From positions 1 through 25,818 of the forward strand of contig LWDI01000027.1 of NCBI GenBank assembly GCA_002083475.1: DNA of 25,818 bases, read 5' to 3'. Below, in pieces: positions 8,597-16,470 of the stretch (positions are counted from its first letter, which is position 1; each line of letters begins with the position of its first letter). A model generated the notes under the pieces. That model made no database searches. It worked only from the letters and a program-made list of their open reading frames with translations, and was not told where the DNA came from. This DNA is from Proteobacteria bacterium SG_bin5 (lineage in GTDB: Bacteria; Pseudomonadota; Alphaproteobacteria; Sphingomonadales; Sphingomonadaceae). The translations under genes and the position numbers were made by a program.

Positions 8597-9927
8597 AGAA
8601 GCTGCTCATCGTCGAGGACGATCTGGGGCTGCAGCGGCAATTGCGCTGGGCCTATGAAGGCTATGAAGTGCTGACCGCCGCCGATCGCGCCGGCGCGATC
8701 GAGGCGCTGCGCGCGCACGAGCCGGCGGTGGTGACGCTCGATCTCGGCCTACCGCCCGATCCCGATGGGGTGACCGAGGGCTTCGCGACGCTCGCCGACA
8801 TTTTGCGGCTGAAGCCCGATACCAAGGTGATCGTCGCCTCGGGGCACGGCGCGCGCGACAGCGCGTTACGCGCGATCGCCGAAGGGGCGTGGGACTTTTA
8901 CCACAAGCCGATCGACATCGACGCGCTGGGGCTCATCGTCGCGCGCGCCTTCCACGTTCATGCGCTCGAAGCCGAAAATCGCCGGCTCGCCACCAGCGCG
9001 CCCGCCGGCGTGGGTGGGATCATCACCGCGAGCGAGGCGATGCACAAGGTGCTGCGCACGGTCGAGCGCGTCGCCGCCGCCGATGTGTCGGTGATGCTCT
9101 TGGGCGCGAGCGGCACCGGCAAGGAATTGCTCGCGCGCGCGCTGCACGACGGCAGCCGGCGCAAGGGCGCGTTCGTCGCGATCAATTGCGCGGCGATCCC
9201 CGAAACCTTGCTCGAATCCGAGCTGTTCGGCCATGAAAAAGGCGCCTTCACCGGCGCGGTAAAAACCACCGAGGGCAAGATCGAAGCCGCGCAAGGCGGC
9301 ACCTTGTTCCTCGACGAAGTGGGCGACATTCCGCTGCCGCTGCAAGTGAAGCTGCTGCGCTTCCTGCAAGAACGCGTGATCGAGCGGATCGGGGGGCGCA
9401 AGGCGATTCCCGTCGACACGCGGATCGTCTGCGCGACGCACCGCGATCTGGAGGCGATGGTCGCCGCCGAAACTTTCCGCGAGGATCTTTACTATCGCCT
9501 CGCCGAGATCGTGGTGCGCATTCCGTCGCTCGCCGAGCGGCCGGGCGACGCGCTGCTGCTCGCGCGCCATTTCATCGCCAAATATGCCAAGGCGATGGGC
9601 TCGGCGGTCAACGGCCTCGCCCCCGACGCGGCGGCGGCGATCGAGGCCTGGCGCTGGCCGGGCAACGTCCGCGAGCTGGAAAATCGCGTCAAGCGCGCGG
9701 TGATCATGGCCGAGGGCAAGAAAGTGACCGCCGCCGATCTCGATCTCGCCGCCCCCGAGGCGGCCGAACCGCTGAACCTGAAAGCGGTGCGCGAGGCCGC
9801 CGACCGCGCCGCGATCGCCCAGGCGCTCGCGCGCGCGAGCGGCAATATTTCGAACACGGCGAAGCTGCTCGGGATCAGTCGCCCGACGCTTTACGATTTG
9901 CTGAAGAGCTATGACATCCATGCCTAA
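8593..9927 (+). CDS. prsR: PEP-CTERM-box sigma54-dependent response regulator PrsR
   Basis: This 444-residue protein has three domains in the NtrC order. The receiver (1-120) carries the acidic pair E8/D9/D10 and the phosphoacceptor Asp50 in VVTLDLGLP. The central AAA+ domain has Walker A GASGTGKE, the sigma54-contact loop GAFTGA, Walker B GGTLFLDEVGD and the arginine-finger region. A C-terminal Fis-type helix-turn-helix (GNISNTAKLLGISRPTLYDLL) binds DNA. The intact GAFTGA loop means it should drive sigma54 promoters. The KPDTKVIVASGHG and WDFYHKPID stretches match the PrsR family, which activates PEP-CTERM protein and EPS genes. The prsK start-stop overlap supports a cognate pair. The C-terminus overlaps the following TPR gene. 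I found no convincing -24/-12 promoter in the window, so its targets probably lie elsewhere. Confidence 0.9.
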   Translation: MKKLLIVEDDLGLQRQLRWAYEGYEVLTAADRAGAIEALRAHEPAVVTLDLGLPPDPDGVTEGFATLADILRLKPDTKVIVASGHGARDSALRAIAEGAWDFYHKPIDIDALGLIVARAFHVHALEAENRRLATSAPAGVGGIITASEAMHKVLRTVERVAAADVSVMLLGASGTGKELLARALHDGSRRKGAFVAINCAAIPETLLESELFGHEKGAFTGAVKTTEGKIEAAQGGTLFLDEVGDIPLPLQVKLLRFLQERVIERIGGRKAIPVDTRIVCATHRDLEAMVAAETFREDLYYRLAEIVVRIPSLAERPGDALLLARHFIAKYAKAMGSAVNGLAPDAAAAIEAWRWPGNVRELENRVKRAVIMAEGKKVTAADLDLAAPEAAEPLNLKAVREAADRAAIAQALARASGNISNTAKLLGISRPTLYDLLKSYDIHA

Positions 9928-11995
9928 GCGCCACCGCCTCACGCGCCGCTGGCGCGCCTTCGCGCTGTTCGGCCTTGCCGGCGCGGTCGCGCTCGGGCTC
10001 GCCCTGCTGCTTTTCCCGCGCCAGGCTCGGGCCGATCCCGCGCTCGCCCGGCGCCAGCTCGCCCATGCGCTGGCGCTGTTCGGGCGCGGCGAGGCGACGG
10101 CGGCGCGGAGTTGGGCGCTCAAGGCGACGCGCGCGGACCCGAGCTGGGGCCTTGCCCAAGCCGTGCTCGCGCGCGCTTATGTGGCGCTCGGCGAGGGTGC
10201 GGCGGCCGAGGCCGCGCTCGATCGCGCCAAGGCCGCCGGCTTCGACCCCGCCAAGCTCCACCCGCTGCGCGCCGAGGCGCTGCTGCTCCAGGGCGCGCCC
10301 GATCGCGCGCTGAAGGAAGCCGCCAAGGCACCCCCGGCTTATGGCGTTTATGCGCTGCGTGTCGCCGCGCGGGCGCTCGCGGCGAAGGGGGCGCTCCCCC
10401 AGGCGCAGGCGCTGCTCGCCCAGGCGCTGGAGGCGACCGGCGGCAAGGACGCGCGCGGCTGGGTCGATCTCGGCCGCGTCCGACTGCAGACGGGCGACGT
10501 CGGCGGGGCGATCGCCGCCGCCGCCCGCGCGCTCGCGCTGGCCCCACGCGATCCCGACGCGCTCGCGCTCAGGGCCGATCTGGTGCGCGGTCAATATGGG
10601 CTGATCGCCGCGCTCCCTTGGTATGAGGCGGCGCTGAAGGTCGATCCTTGGCGGCATGATATTCTGATCGCCTATGCCGCGACGCTGGGTGACGCCGGCC
10701 GCTATCAGGCGATGCTCGCCGCCAGCCGCCGCGCGCTCGAGGCACGCCCGGGCAGCCCGCAGGCGCTCTATCTGCAAGCCGTGCTCGCCGCGCGCGCGGG
10801 CAATAACGAGCTCGCCCGCGCGCTGCTGCAAAAAACCGATGGCGGGCTCGATGGCCAGCCCGGGCCGCTGCTGCTCGCGGGGATCCTCGATTTTTCGGAA
10901 GGCGCGACCCAGCAGGCGATCGAGAAATGGCGCGCGGTGCTCGCGATGGCGCCGATGAACCTGCCCGCGCGCCGCCTGCTCGGCGCGGCGTTGCTCGACG
11001 GCGGCGATACCCAAGCCGCGCTCGCCACGCTGCGCCCGCTCGCGCTGCGCGGCGATGCCGACAGCTATAGTCTGACGCTGGTCGCGCGCGCGTTCGAGGC
11101 GCAGGGCGAGCGCGATTGGGCGGCGACTTATCTCGATCGCGCGTCGCTCCCGCTGAGCGCGCCCGCGCTGCAATTCGGCACCGACGACGATCTCGCGACG
11201 CTGCGCGCCGCCGCCGCGCGCGCGCCCGAAAATCCGGTGGTCCAGGTCGAGGCGCTGCGCGGCGAGCTGTTCAAGGGCGACAAGGCCGCCGCGCTCGCCA
11301 AGGCGCAGGCGCTCGCCGTGCGCTATCCCGGCGTGCCGCAGGCGCATCTGCTGGTGGGCGACGTGCTGATGACGCTCGGCCGCGCGCCCGCCGCCGCCGC
11401 CGCTTATGCCCGCGCCGCCGATCTGCGCTTCGACGAGGCGGTGATGCTGCGCTCGGTCGAGGCGCTCGTTGCGATGCGCGCGAACGACAAGGCGGCGGGG
11501 GTCGCCGCGCTGTTCCTCGTGCAGCATCCGGGCAATCTCGCCGCGCGGCGGCTGATCGCGCATTGGCAGCTCGCCGCCGAGGATTGGGACGCGGCGATCG
11601 ACAGCCTCGAAGGGTTGCGCGACGAACTCGGCAATCGCGACGCCGCGCTGCTCGCCGATCTGGCGCTCGCTTATGCCGGTGACGGTCAGGACGATGTCGC
11701 CGAACTTTACGCCGCCGCCGCTTATCGCCTGCTGCCGATGAACCCGGCGGTGGTCGATGCCTATGGCTGGGTGCTGTTCCAGGGCGAGGCCTTGCCCCAG
11801 GCGACCGAGCTGCTGCGCAAGGCCGCGGCACTCGCGCCGGGCGAGCGCGCGGTGGCCTGGCATTTGGCGCAGGCCGAGGCGGCGGGGGGCGAACGCGCGG
11901 CGGCCACGCGTGCGATCACCGCGCTGCTCGCCACGCCAGGCTTCGCCGAAGCCGACGCCGCCCGCGCGCTGCTCGCGACGCTGCGCCGGGGGTGA
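9911..11995 (+). CDS. prsT: PrsT-like TPR-repeat protein of the PEP-CTERM/EPS system
   Basis: The 694-residue product has a basic N-terminus and one hydrophobic segment (about residues 18-35, a signal peptide or anchor), then an almost unbroken array of 34-residue tetratricopeptide repeats. Typical repeat cores are visible, for example ARRQLAHALALFGRGEATAA, GKDARGWVDLGRVRLQTGDV and NPAVVDAYGWVLFQGEALPQA. TPR arrays serve as protein-binding scaffolds; the position directly after prsR and the length suggest PrsT, proposed to act in the periplasm in EPS assembly or PEP-CTERM protein handling. It is shorter than many PrsT proteins of roughly 900 residues. It overlaps prsR by 17 bases from the ATG at 9911; a second in-frame ATG at 9920 gives an 8-base overlap and is equally possible. 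Gene identity rests on context more than on sequence, since TPRs diverge fast. Confidence 0.75.
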   Translation: MTSMPKRHRLTRRWRAFALFGLAGAVALGLALLLFPRQARADPALARRQLAHALALFGRGEATAARSWALKATRADPSWGLAQAVLARAYVALGEGAAAEAALDRAKAAGFDPAKLHPLRAEALLLQGAPDRALKEAAKAPPAYGVYALRVAARALAAKGALPQAQALLAQALEATGGKDARGWVDLGRVRLQTGDVGGAIAAAARALALAPRDPDALALRADLVRGQYGLIAALPWYEAALKVDPWRHDILIAYAATLGDAGRYQAMLAASRRALEARPGSPQALYLQAVLAARAGNNELARALLQKTDGGLDGQPGPLLLAGILDFSEGATQQAIEKWRAVLAMAPMNLPARRLLGAALLDGGDTQAALATLRPLALRGDADSYSLTLVARAFEAQGERDWAATYLDRASLPLSAPALQFGTDDDLATLRAAAARAPENPVVQVEALRGELFKGDKAAALAKAQALAVRYPGVPQAHLLVGDVLMTLGRAPAAAAAYARAADLRFDEAVMLRSVEALVAMRANDKAAGVAALFLVQHPGNLAARRLIAHWQLAAEDWDAAIDSLEGLRDELGNRDAALLADLALAYAGDGQDDVAELYAAAAYRLLPMNPAVVDAYGWVLFQGEALPQATELLRKAAALAPGERAVAWHLAQAEAAGGERAAATRAITALLATPGFAEADAARALLATLRRG

Positions 11996-12049
11996 GGAGC
12001 GGCCGGCCGCGCCGAGATCGCATGGTCAGGCGCCAAGAAGCCTCCGCCT

Positions 12050-12072
12050 GCCGCCGACGCCAATTCGGCGGC
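12050..12072 (+). terminator. Possible stem-loop after prsT
   Basis: GCCGCCGA and TCGGCGGC form an 8-bp perfect stem with a 7-base loop, 54 bases past the prsT stop. A 12-base palindrome also lies at 11999-12010. No clear run of T follows, so rho-independent termination is uncertain. It marks the end of high-GC sequence before the AT-rich island. Confidence 0.3.
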
Positions 12073-12091
12073 CGAAGCATGATCGGTGCCA

Positions 12092-12152
12092 GTTCTATTG
12101 TAAATATTACATATGAAAGATGTTAACGACTATTGTGAAACTCCAATAGAAC
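12092..12152. promoter_or_regulatory. Inverted repeat upstream of the toxin-like gene
   Basis: A perfect 9-bp inverted repeat, GTTCTATTG (12092-12100) and CAATAGAAC (12144-12152), is separated by 43 bases in the AT-rich leader of the following gene. A small palindrome, GTAA-ATA-TTAC (12100-12110), overlaps the left arm. The region ends 76 bases before the start codon, so it could be an operator, a promoter-proximal mRNA structure, or a trace of insertion. No clear -35/-10 pair could be assigned with confidence. Confidence 0.35.
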
Positions 12153-12228
12153 GCTCAGCGACCGATTCGGTCATGGTCTGTGGCAAAAGACTCCTAGGGG
12201 TTCTCAATTATCGGGGGAGGATAAACAG

Positions 12229-12930
12229 ATGACTAATATGTTTCGTGAGCTGTCCGAAAGTGAGTTAGAATTTGTATCGGGTAGTGGTGTTTACATCAAC
12301 GAAGAAGTCATCGTCAACGCATCGCGCTCACGAATTGTGAGTATCGGCGGCAATTGGTGGGTGGTCAGCGGTGGATGGTGGGGTAGCGGCTATGACACTG
12401 GCTCATATGACAATGGTGGCGGAGACGATTATGGTTTTTCTTTAACTCCGTCCATGCCTCCCTTGGGCAACCTAACACAATGCCAGGAGAATCAAGTCGA
12501 CAATGTCGCTTGGAAATTTACCGAAGAACTTCGGCAAACGGGTGCTTTGTTTTCCGATTATGAGTATGGAACGATAATCTATCGAGACTCAAATGGCGCA
12601 TTTCGTCATGCGGGACTTCAGAACTCAAGTAGTCGAGATATTGTCGATTTGAAGCTGCCCGCGGGGGTATCGCTGGCGGATGTAGTAGGCTACATCCATA
12701 CGCATCCTGCCAACGACCCAACTAGAGATCATTTGGTAGATCAACGACCCTCGCCTGATGATTGGACGCAATTCAACAAACTGTCGCAAGCAATAGCTAA
12801 TGCTGGCGGAAACGTTGCCAATTTTCGGAGTTACATCGTCGGGCCGGACGGCATCATTAGACAATATACCAGCAGTTCATCCCAAACGCAAGTAAGCAAC
12901 GACATCGTGGACGGCGAAAAACACTGTTGA
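12229..12930 (+). CDS. Putative secreted toxin: double-glycine-type leader plus JAB/DUF4329-like domain
   Basis: The 233-residue product starts with a bacteriocin-type leader: FRELSESELEFVSGSG (5-20) fits the ELxxxELxxVSGG pattern cut by peptidase-containing ABC transporters, here with Gly18-Ser19 in place of Gly-Gly. A Gly/Trp/Asp-rich linker follows (about 40-70, with NWW and GWW). The C-terminal part (about 85-215) has Glu112 in DYEYG, HTHP (157-160) and Ser175/Asp178 in SPDDW, the residue order of JAB/JAMM zinc peptidases and the related DUF4329 domain found in polymorphic toxins. GPDGIIRQY (205-213) ends the fold. The start has a strong GGAGG 8 bases upstream. Base composition and codon use (many A/T-ending codons) are unlike the neighbours, indicating transfer. 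Peptidase activity and toxicity are inference; a JAB-like deubiquitinase or amidase role, or a surface protein, are alternatives. Confidence 0.7.
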   Translation: MTNMFRELSESELEFVSGSGVYINEEVIVNASRSRIVSIGGNWWVVSGGWWGSGYDTGSYDNGGGDDYGFSLTPSMPPLGNLTQCQENQVDNVAWKFTEELRQTGALFSDYEYGTIIYRDSNGAFRHAGLQNSSSRDIVDLKLPAGVSLADVVGYIHTHPANDPTRDHLVDQRPSPDDWTQFNKLSQAIANAGGNVANFRSYIVGPDGIIRQYTSSSSQTQVSNDIVDGEKHC

Positions 12931-12932
12931 TC

Positions 12933-12940
12933 GAGGAGGT
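12933..12940 (+). promoter_or_regulatory. Strong Shine-Dalgarno deciding a GTG start
   Basis: GAGGAGGT is nearly a perfect anti-Shine-Dalgarno match and lies just after the toxin-like gene's stop, 4 bases before the GTG at 12945. It falls inside the coding frame if the TTG at 12927 were used, so GTG 12945 is the likely start of the next gene. Confidence 0.65.
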
Positions 12941-12944
12941 ATTC

Positions 12945-13316
12945 GTGCCGCTATTTTTGGATTTTTGGGTGCTTGCCATGAACTCACTTGATCAATTAGA
13001 GGACCGAGTAGTCGTGCGGGCGATAGATGAAAAATTCGATATGGCGTCACGAATACAAACAAGCCTGGAAGCCGTGTGTCGCGGGAAATCATACAAGGTG
13101 TTCGTCAGCAATGGCGGGCTTTATCCGCCGAGCGTAACCGTCTTGATAAGAGGTCGAGAGCAAAAGATAGAAAATAAAGAATCTATTGAAAAACTATTTT
13201 ATGCTAACCCTCCTGCCGTTACGCATTTGTCATGTTCCAAAGAATATTTTCGTATACATTTTAGCAATTCAGACGGTTACGTTGGGACACTCTTTGGGAG
13301 GATCGACAGTCAATAA
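12945..13316 (+). CDS. Small protein of unknown family; candidate immunity protein
   Basis: I do not recognise this family. From the GTG at 12945 it encodes 123 residues; an ATG at 12978 would give 112 but has no good ribosome binding site. The protein looks cytosolic and soluble: no signal peptide or clear membrane span, although the first ten residues are hydrophobic, and an alternation of predicted strands (KVFVSNGG, SVTVLIRG, YFRIHFSN, YVGTLFGRI) and helices (the DMASRIQTSLEAV stretch and ESIEKLFY). It begins 14 bases after the stop of the leader/JAB gene, has the same low GC, and follows it on the same strand, the usual position of an immunity gene behind its toxin. That role is inferred from position only. 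The gene could also be an accessory or chaperone protein. Confidence 0.6.
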   Translation: MPLFLDFWVLAMNSLDQLEDRVVVRAIDEKFDMASRIQTSLEAVCRGKSYKVFVSNGGLYPPSVTVLIRGREQKIENKESIEKLFYANPPAVTHLSCSKEYFRIHFSNSDGYVGTLFGRIDSQ

Positions 13317-13622
13317 TGGGATAGAGTGTTTTTATCATGGGTTATTCGACGGGATTTCCAGAGTACGAGCGTTTTGATCCAAGATTGCTAGGCTGACGGA
13401 TTCGATGAGCTGCTACGATCCGATCGCGTTGGCGTTACGGGTGATCGCGCCGCGTTCGGAATTGGCCTGGCCATCCGATCTCGGCGGTGGTCGAATGATC
13501 GCCGCTTTCGACCGCCGCGTCGCGTTCCTCGGCGATAGCTTCGCTCACGCCGACGGTGATTTGGCGCCATGGAGTCATGGCGGCGCCTATCCGAGTGAGC
13601 TGCGCATCGGCGCGCGCGCCGG
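13317..13622. other. Junction between AT-rich island and native GC-rich sequence
   Basis: This 306-base stretch starts AT-rich and turns GC-rich near 13400. It contains no convincing gene on the + strand; the frame from 13405 reads into the uup-like gene from the wrong side. On the - strand a 63-codon frame from 13626 to 13435 exists and is listed separately. No terminal repeats, att-like site or integrase were seen, so the mechanism of island insertion is not evident. Confidence 0.4.

Positions 13623-13626
<4 letters not shown>
13435..13626 (-). CDS. Doubtful small ORF coupled to the ABC-F gene
   Basis: A 63-residue frame starts with GTG overlapping the ABC-F stop as GTGA. The GAGGGCGG just upstream could serve as a weak ribosome binding site. 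The codons mostly end in G or C like true genes here. The product (ITVGVSEAIAEERDAAVESG in the middle) has no signal peptide, membrane span or family that I recognise. It may be a real small protein, the remnant of a gene cut by island insertion, or chance in GC-rich DNA. Confidence 0.25.
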
Positions 13627-15404
<1,778 letters not shown>

Positions 15405-15446
15405 GCCCGCCCGGTTAGGGGGCGGGGGGCGGGGGTGCAAGCGCGG

Positions 15447-15468
15447 TTCATTGGCTATTCAATGGCTA
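15447..15468 (+). promoter_or_regulatory. 11-bp tandem direct repeat, candidate OmpR-family regulator box
   Basis: TTCATTGGCTA (15447-15457) is followed at once by TTCAATGGCTA (15458-15468), ten of eleven bases identical. OmpR/PhoP-type regulators bind tandem half-sites with an 11-base period. The repeat lies 19 bases before the PepSY gene that opens the operon encoding such a regulator, and in the divergent region with the uup-like gene. Autoregulation is the inference; a chance duplication cannot be ruled out. Confidence 0.45.
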
Positions 15469-15487
15469 GGCGCTAGAGTTGCATGCG

Positions 15488-15790
15488 ATGTTCTACCGTG
15501 TGCTTCTCGTGCCACTCGCGCTGGGCCTGCTCGCCTCCCCCGCCGCCGCCGCCGTCGATCAGCGGGGCGAGCGGCAGGAGGTGTTCAGCCAGATGCGCGC
15601 CGGGCGACTGCTCCCGTTGCGCGAGATCGAGCGGCGTGTCGTCCCCAGCATGGGCGGCGCGCAATATCTGGGGTTCGATTTCGATCCGGGCAGCGGGATT
15701 TACACGCTCAAATTCCTGCGCAATGGGAATGTCATCTGGGTCGAGGTGGACGGGCATACGGGCACGATCCTCGGTCGCAGCGGCAATTAG
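15488..15790 (+). CDS. Periplasmic PepSY-domain-like protein
   Basis: The 100-residue product from the ATG at 15488 has a Sec signal peptide (about residues 1-22, ending in an Ala run) and a single small domain. The pattern LPLREIERRVVPSMGGAQYL followed by GFDFDPGSGIYTLKFL and EVDGHTGTILGRSG matches PepSY: a helix, then strands ending in the 'VDAxTGxILxxxG' motif. PepSY proteins often inhibit peptidases or bind cell-envelope partners. The location in front of a response regulator and a sensor kinase, with a 14-base gap, suggests it modulates the kinase in the periplasm. An in-frame TTG at 15479 is a less likely start. Confidence 0.8.
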   Translation: MFYRVLLVPLALGLLASPAAAAVDQRGERQEVFSQMRAGRLLPLREIERRVVPSMGGAQYLGFDFDPGSGIYTLKFLRNGNVIWVEVDGHTGTILGRSGN

Positions 15791-15804
15791 GCGGGGGAGC
15801 GGCG

Positions 15805-16470
15805 ATGCGCGTGCTGATCGTGGAGGACGAACCGAGCCTGGGCCAGCAGCTGAAGAACACGCTGGAAGGCGCGGGCTATGCCGTCGACCTCGCGACCGAT
15901 GGCGAGGAGGGCCATTTCCTCGGCTCGACCGAAAGCTATGACGCGGTGGTGCTCGATCTCGGCCTGCCCGAGATCGACGGGCTGACCGTGCTCGATCGCT
16001 GGCGGCGCGAGGGGCGGGTGATGCCCGTGCTGGTGCTCACCGCGCGCGACAGCTGGTCGGACAAGGTGGCGGGGCTCGACGCGGGCGCCGATGATTATGT
16101 CGCCAAGCCCTTCCAGTCGGAGGAATTGATCGCCCGGCTGCGCGCGCTGATCCGTCGCGCCTCGGGCAATGCCTCGTCGGAGCTCACCGCCGGCGACGTG
16201 CGGCTCGACACGCGCTCGGGCAAGGTGACGCGCGCGGGCGAGCCGGTGAAGCTCACCGCGCAGGAATATAAGTTGCTGAGCTATTTGCTCCATCACAAGG
16301 GCAAGGTGGTGAGCCGCACCGAATTGATCGAGCATATTTACGATCAGGATTTCGATCGCGATTCGAACACGATCGAGGTGTTCGTCACGCGCATCCGCAA
16401 GAAATTGGGGCAAGACGTGATCACCACCATCCGCGGGCTCGGCTATAGCCTAGAGGAGCCGCGTGGCTGA
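15805..16470 (+). CDS. OmpR/PhoP-family response regulator
   Basis: The 221-residue protein has an N-terminal receiver domain with acidic residues E7/D8, phosphoacceptor Asp51 in DAVVLDLGLPEIDG, the conserved Thr79 in LVLTAR and Lys101 in DDYVAKPF. A C-terminal winged-helix DNA-binding domain follows (LTAQEYKLLSYLLHHKGKVV, then DRDSNTIEVFVTRIRKKLG and the wing TIRGLGYSL). It binds DNA as a dimer at tandem sites; a suitable repeat lies before the operon at 15447-15468. GGGGGAG upstream of the ATG gives a good ribosome binding site. The stop overlaps the kinase gene by 8 bases. It resembles PhoP-like regulators of PepSY-containing systems; the regulon is unknown. Confidence 0.92.
   Translation: MRVLIVEDEPSLGQQLKNTLEGAGYAVDLATDGEEGHFLGSTESYDAVVLDLGLPEIDGLTVLDRWRREGRVMPVLVLTARDSWSDKVAGLDAGADDYVAKPFQSEELIARLRALIRRASGNASSELTAGDVRLDTRSGKVTRAGEPVKLTAQEYKLLSYLLHHKGKVVSRTELIEHIYDQDFDRDSNTIEVFVTRIRKKLGQDVITTIRGLGYSLEEPRG

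Noticed and set aside
9875..11863. 662-codon open frame on the - strand opposite prsT
   Set aside because: Antisense shadow of a GC-rich gene: Arg/Ala/Gly/His-rich product with no motifs, while the + strand has clear TPRs.
12133..12161. Sigma70 promoter before the toxin-like gene
   Set aside because: TTGTGA could be a -35 box, but no acceptable -10 box lies at the right spacing.
13186..13377. 63-codon + frame overlapping the candidate immunity gene
   Set aside because: It lies inside another, better supported frame, has no ribosome binding site and no family features.
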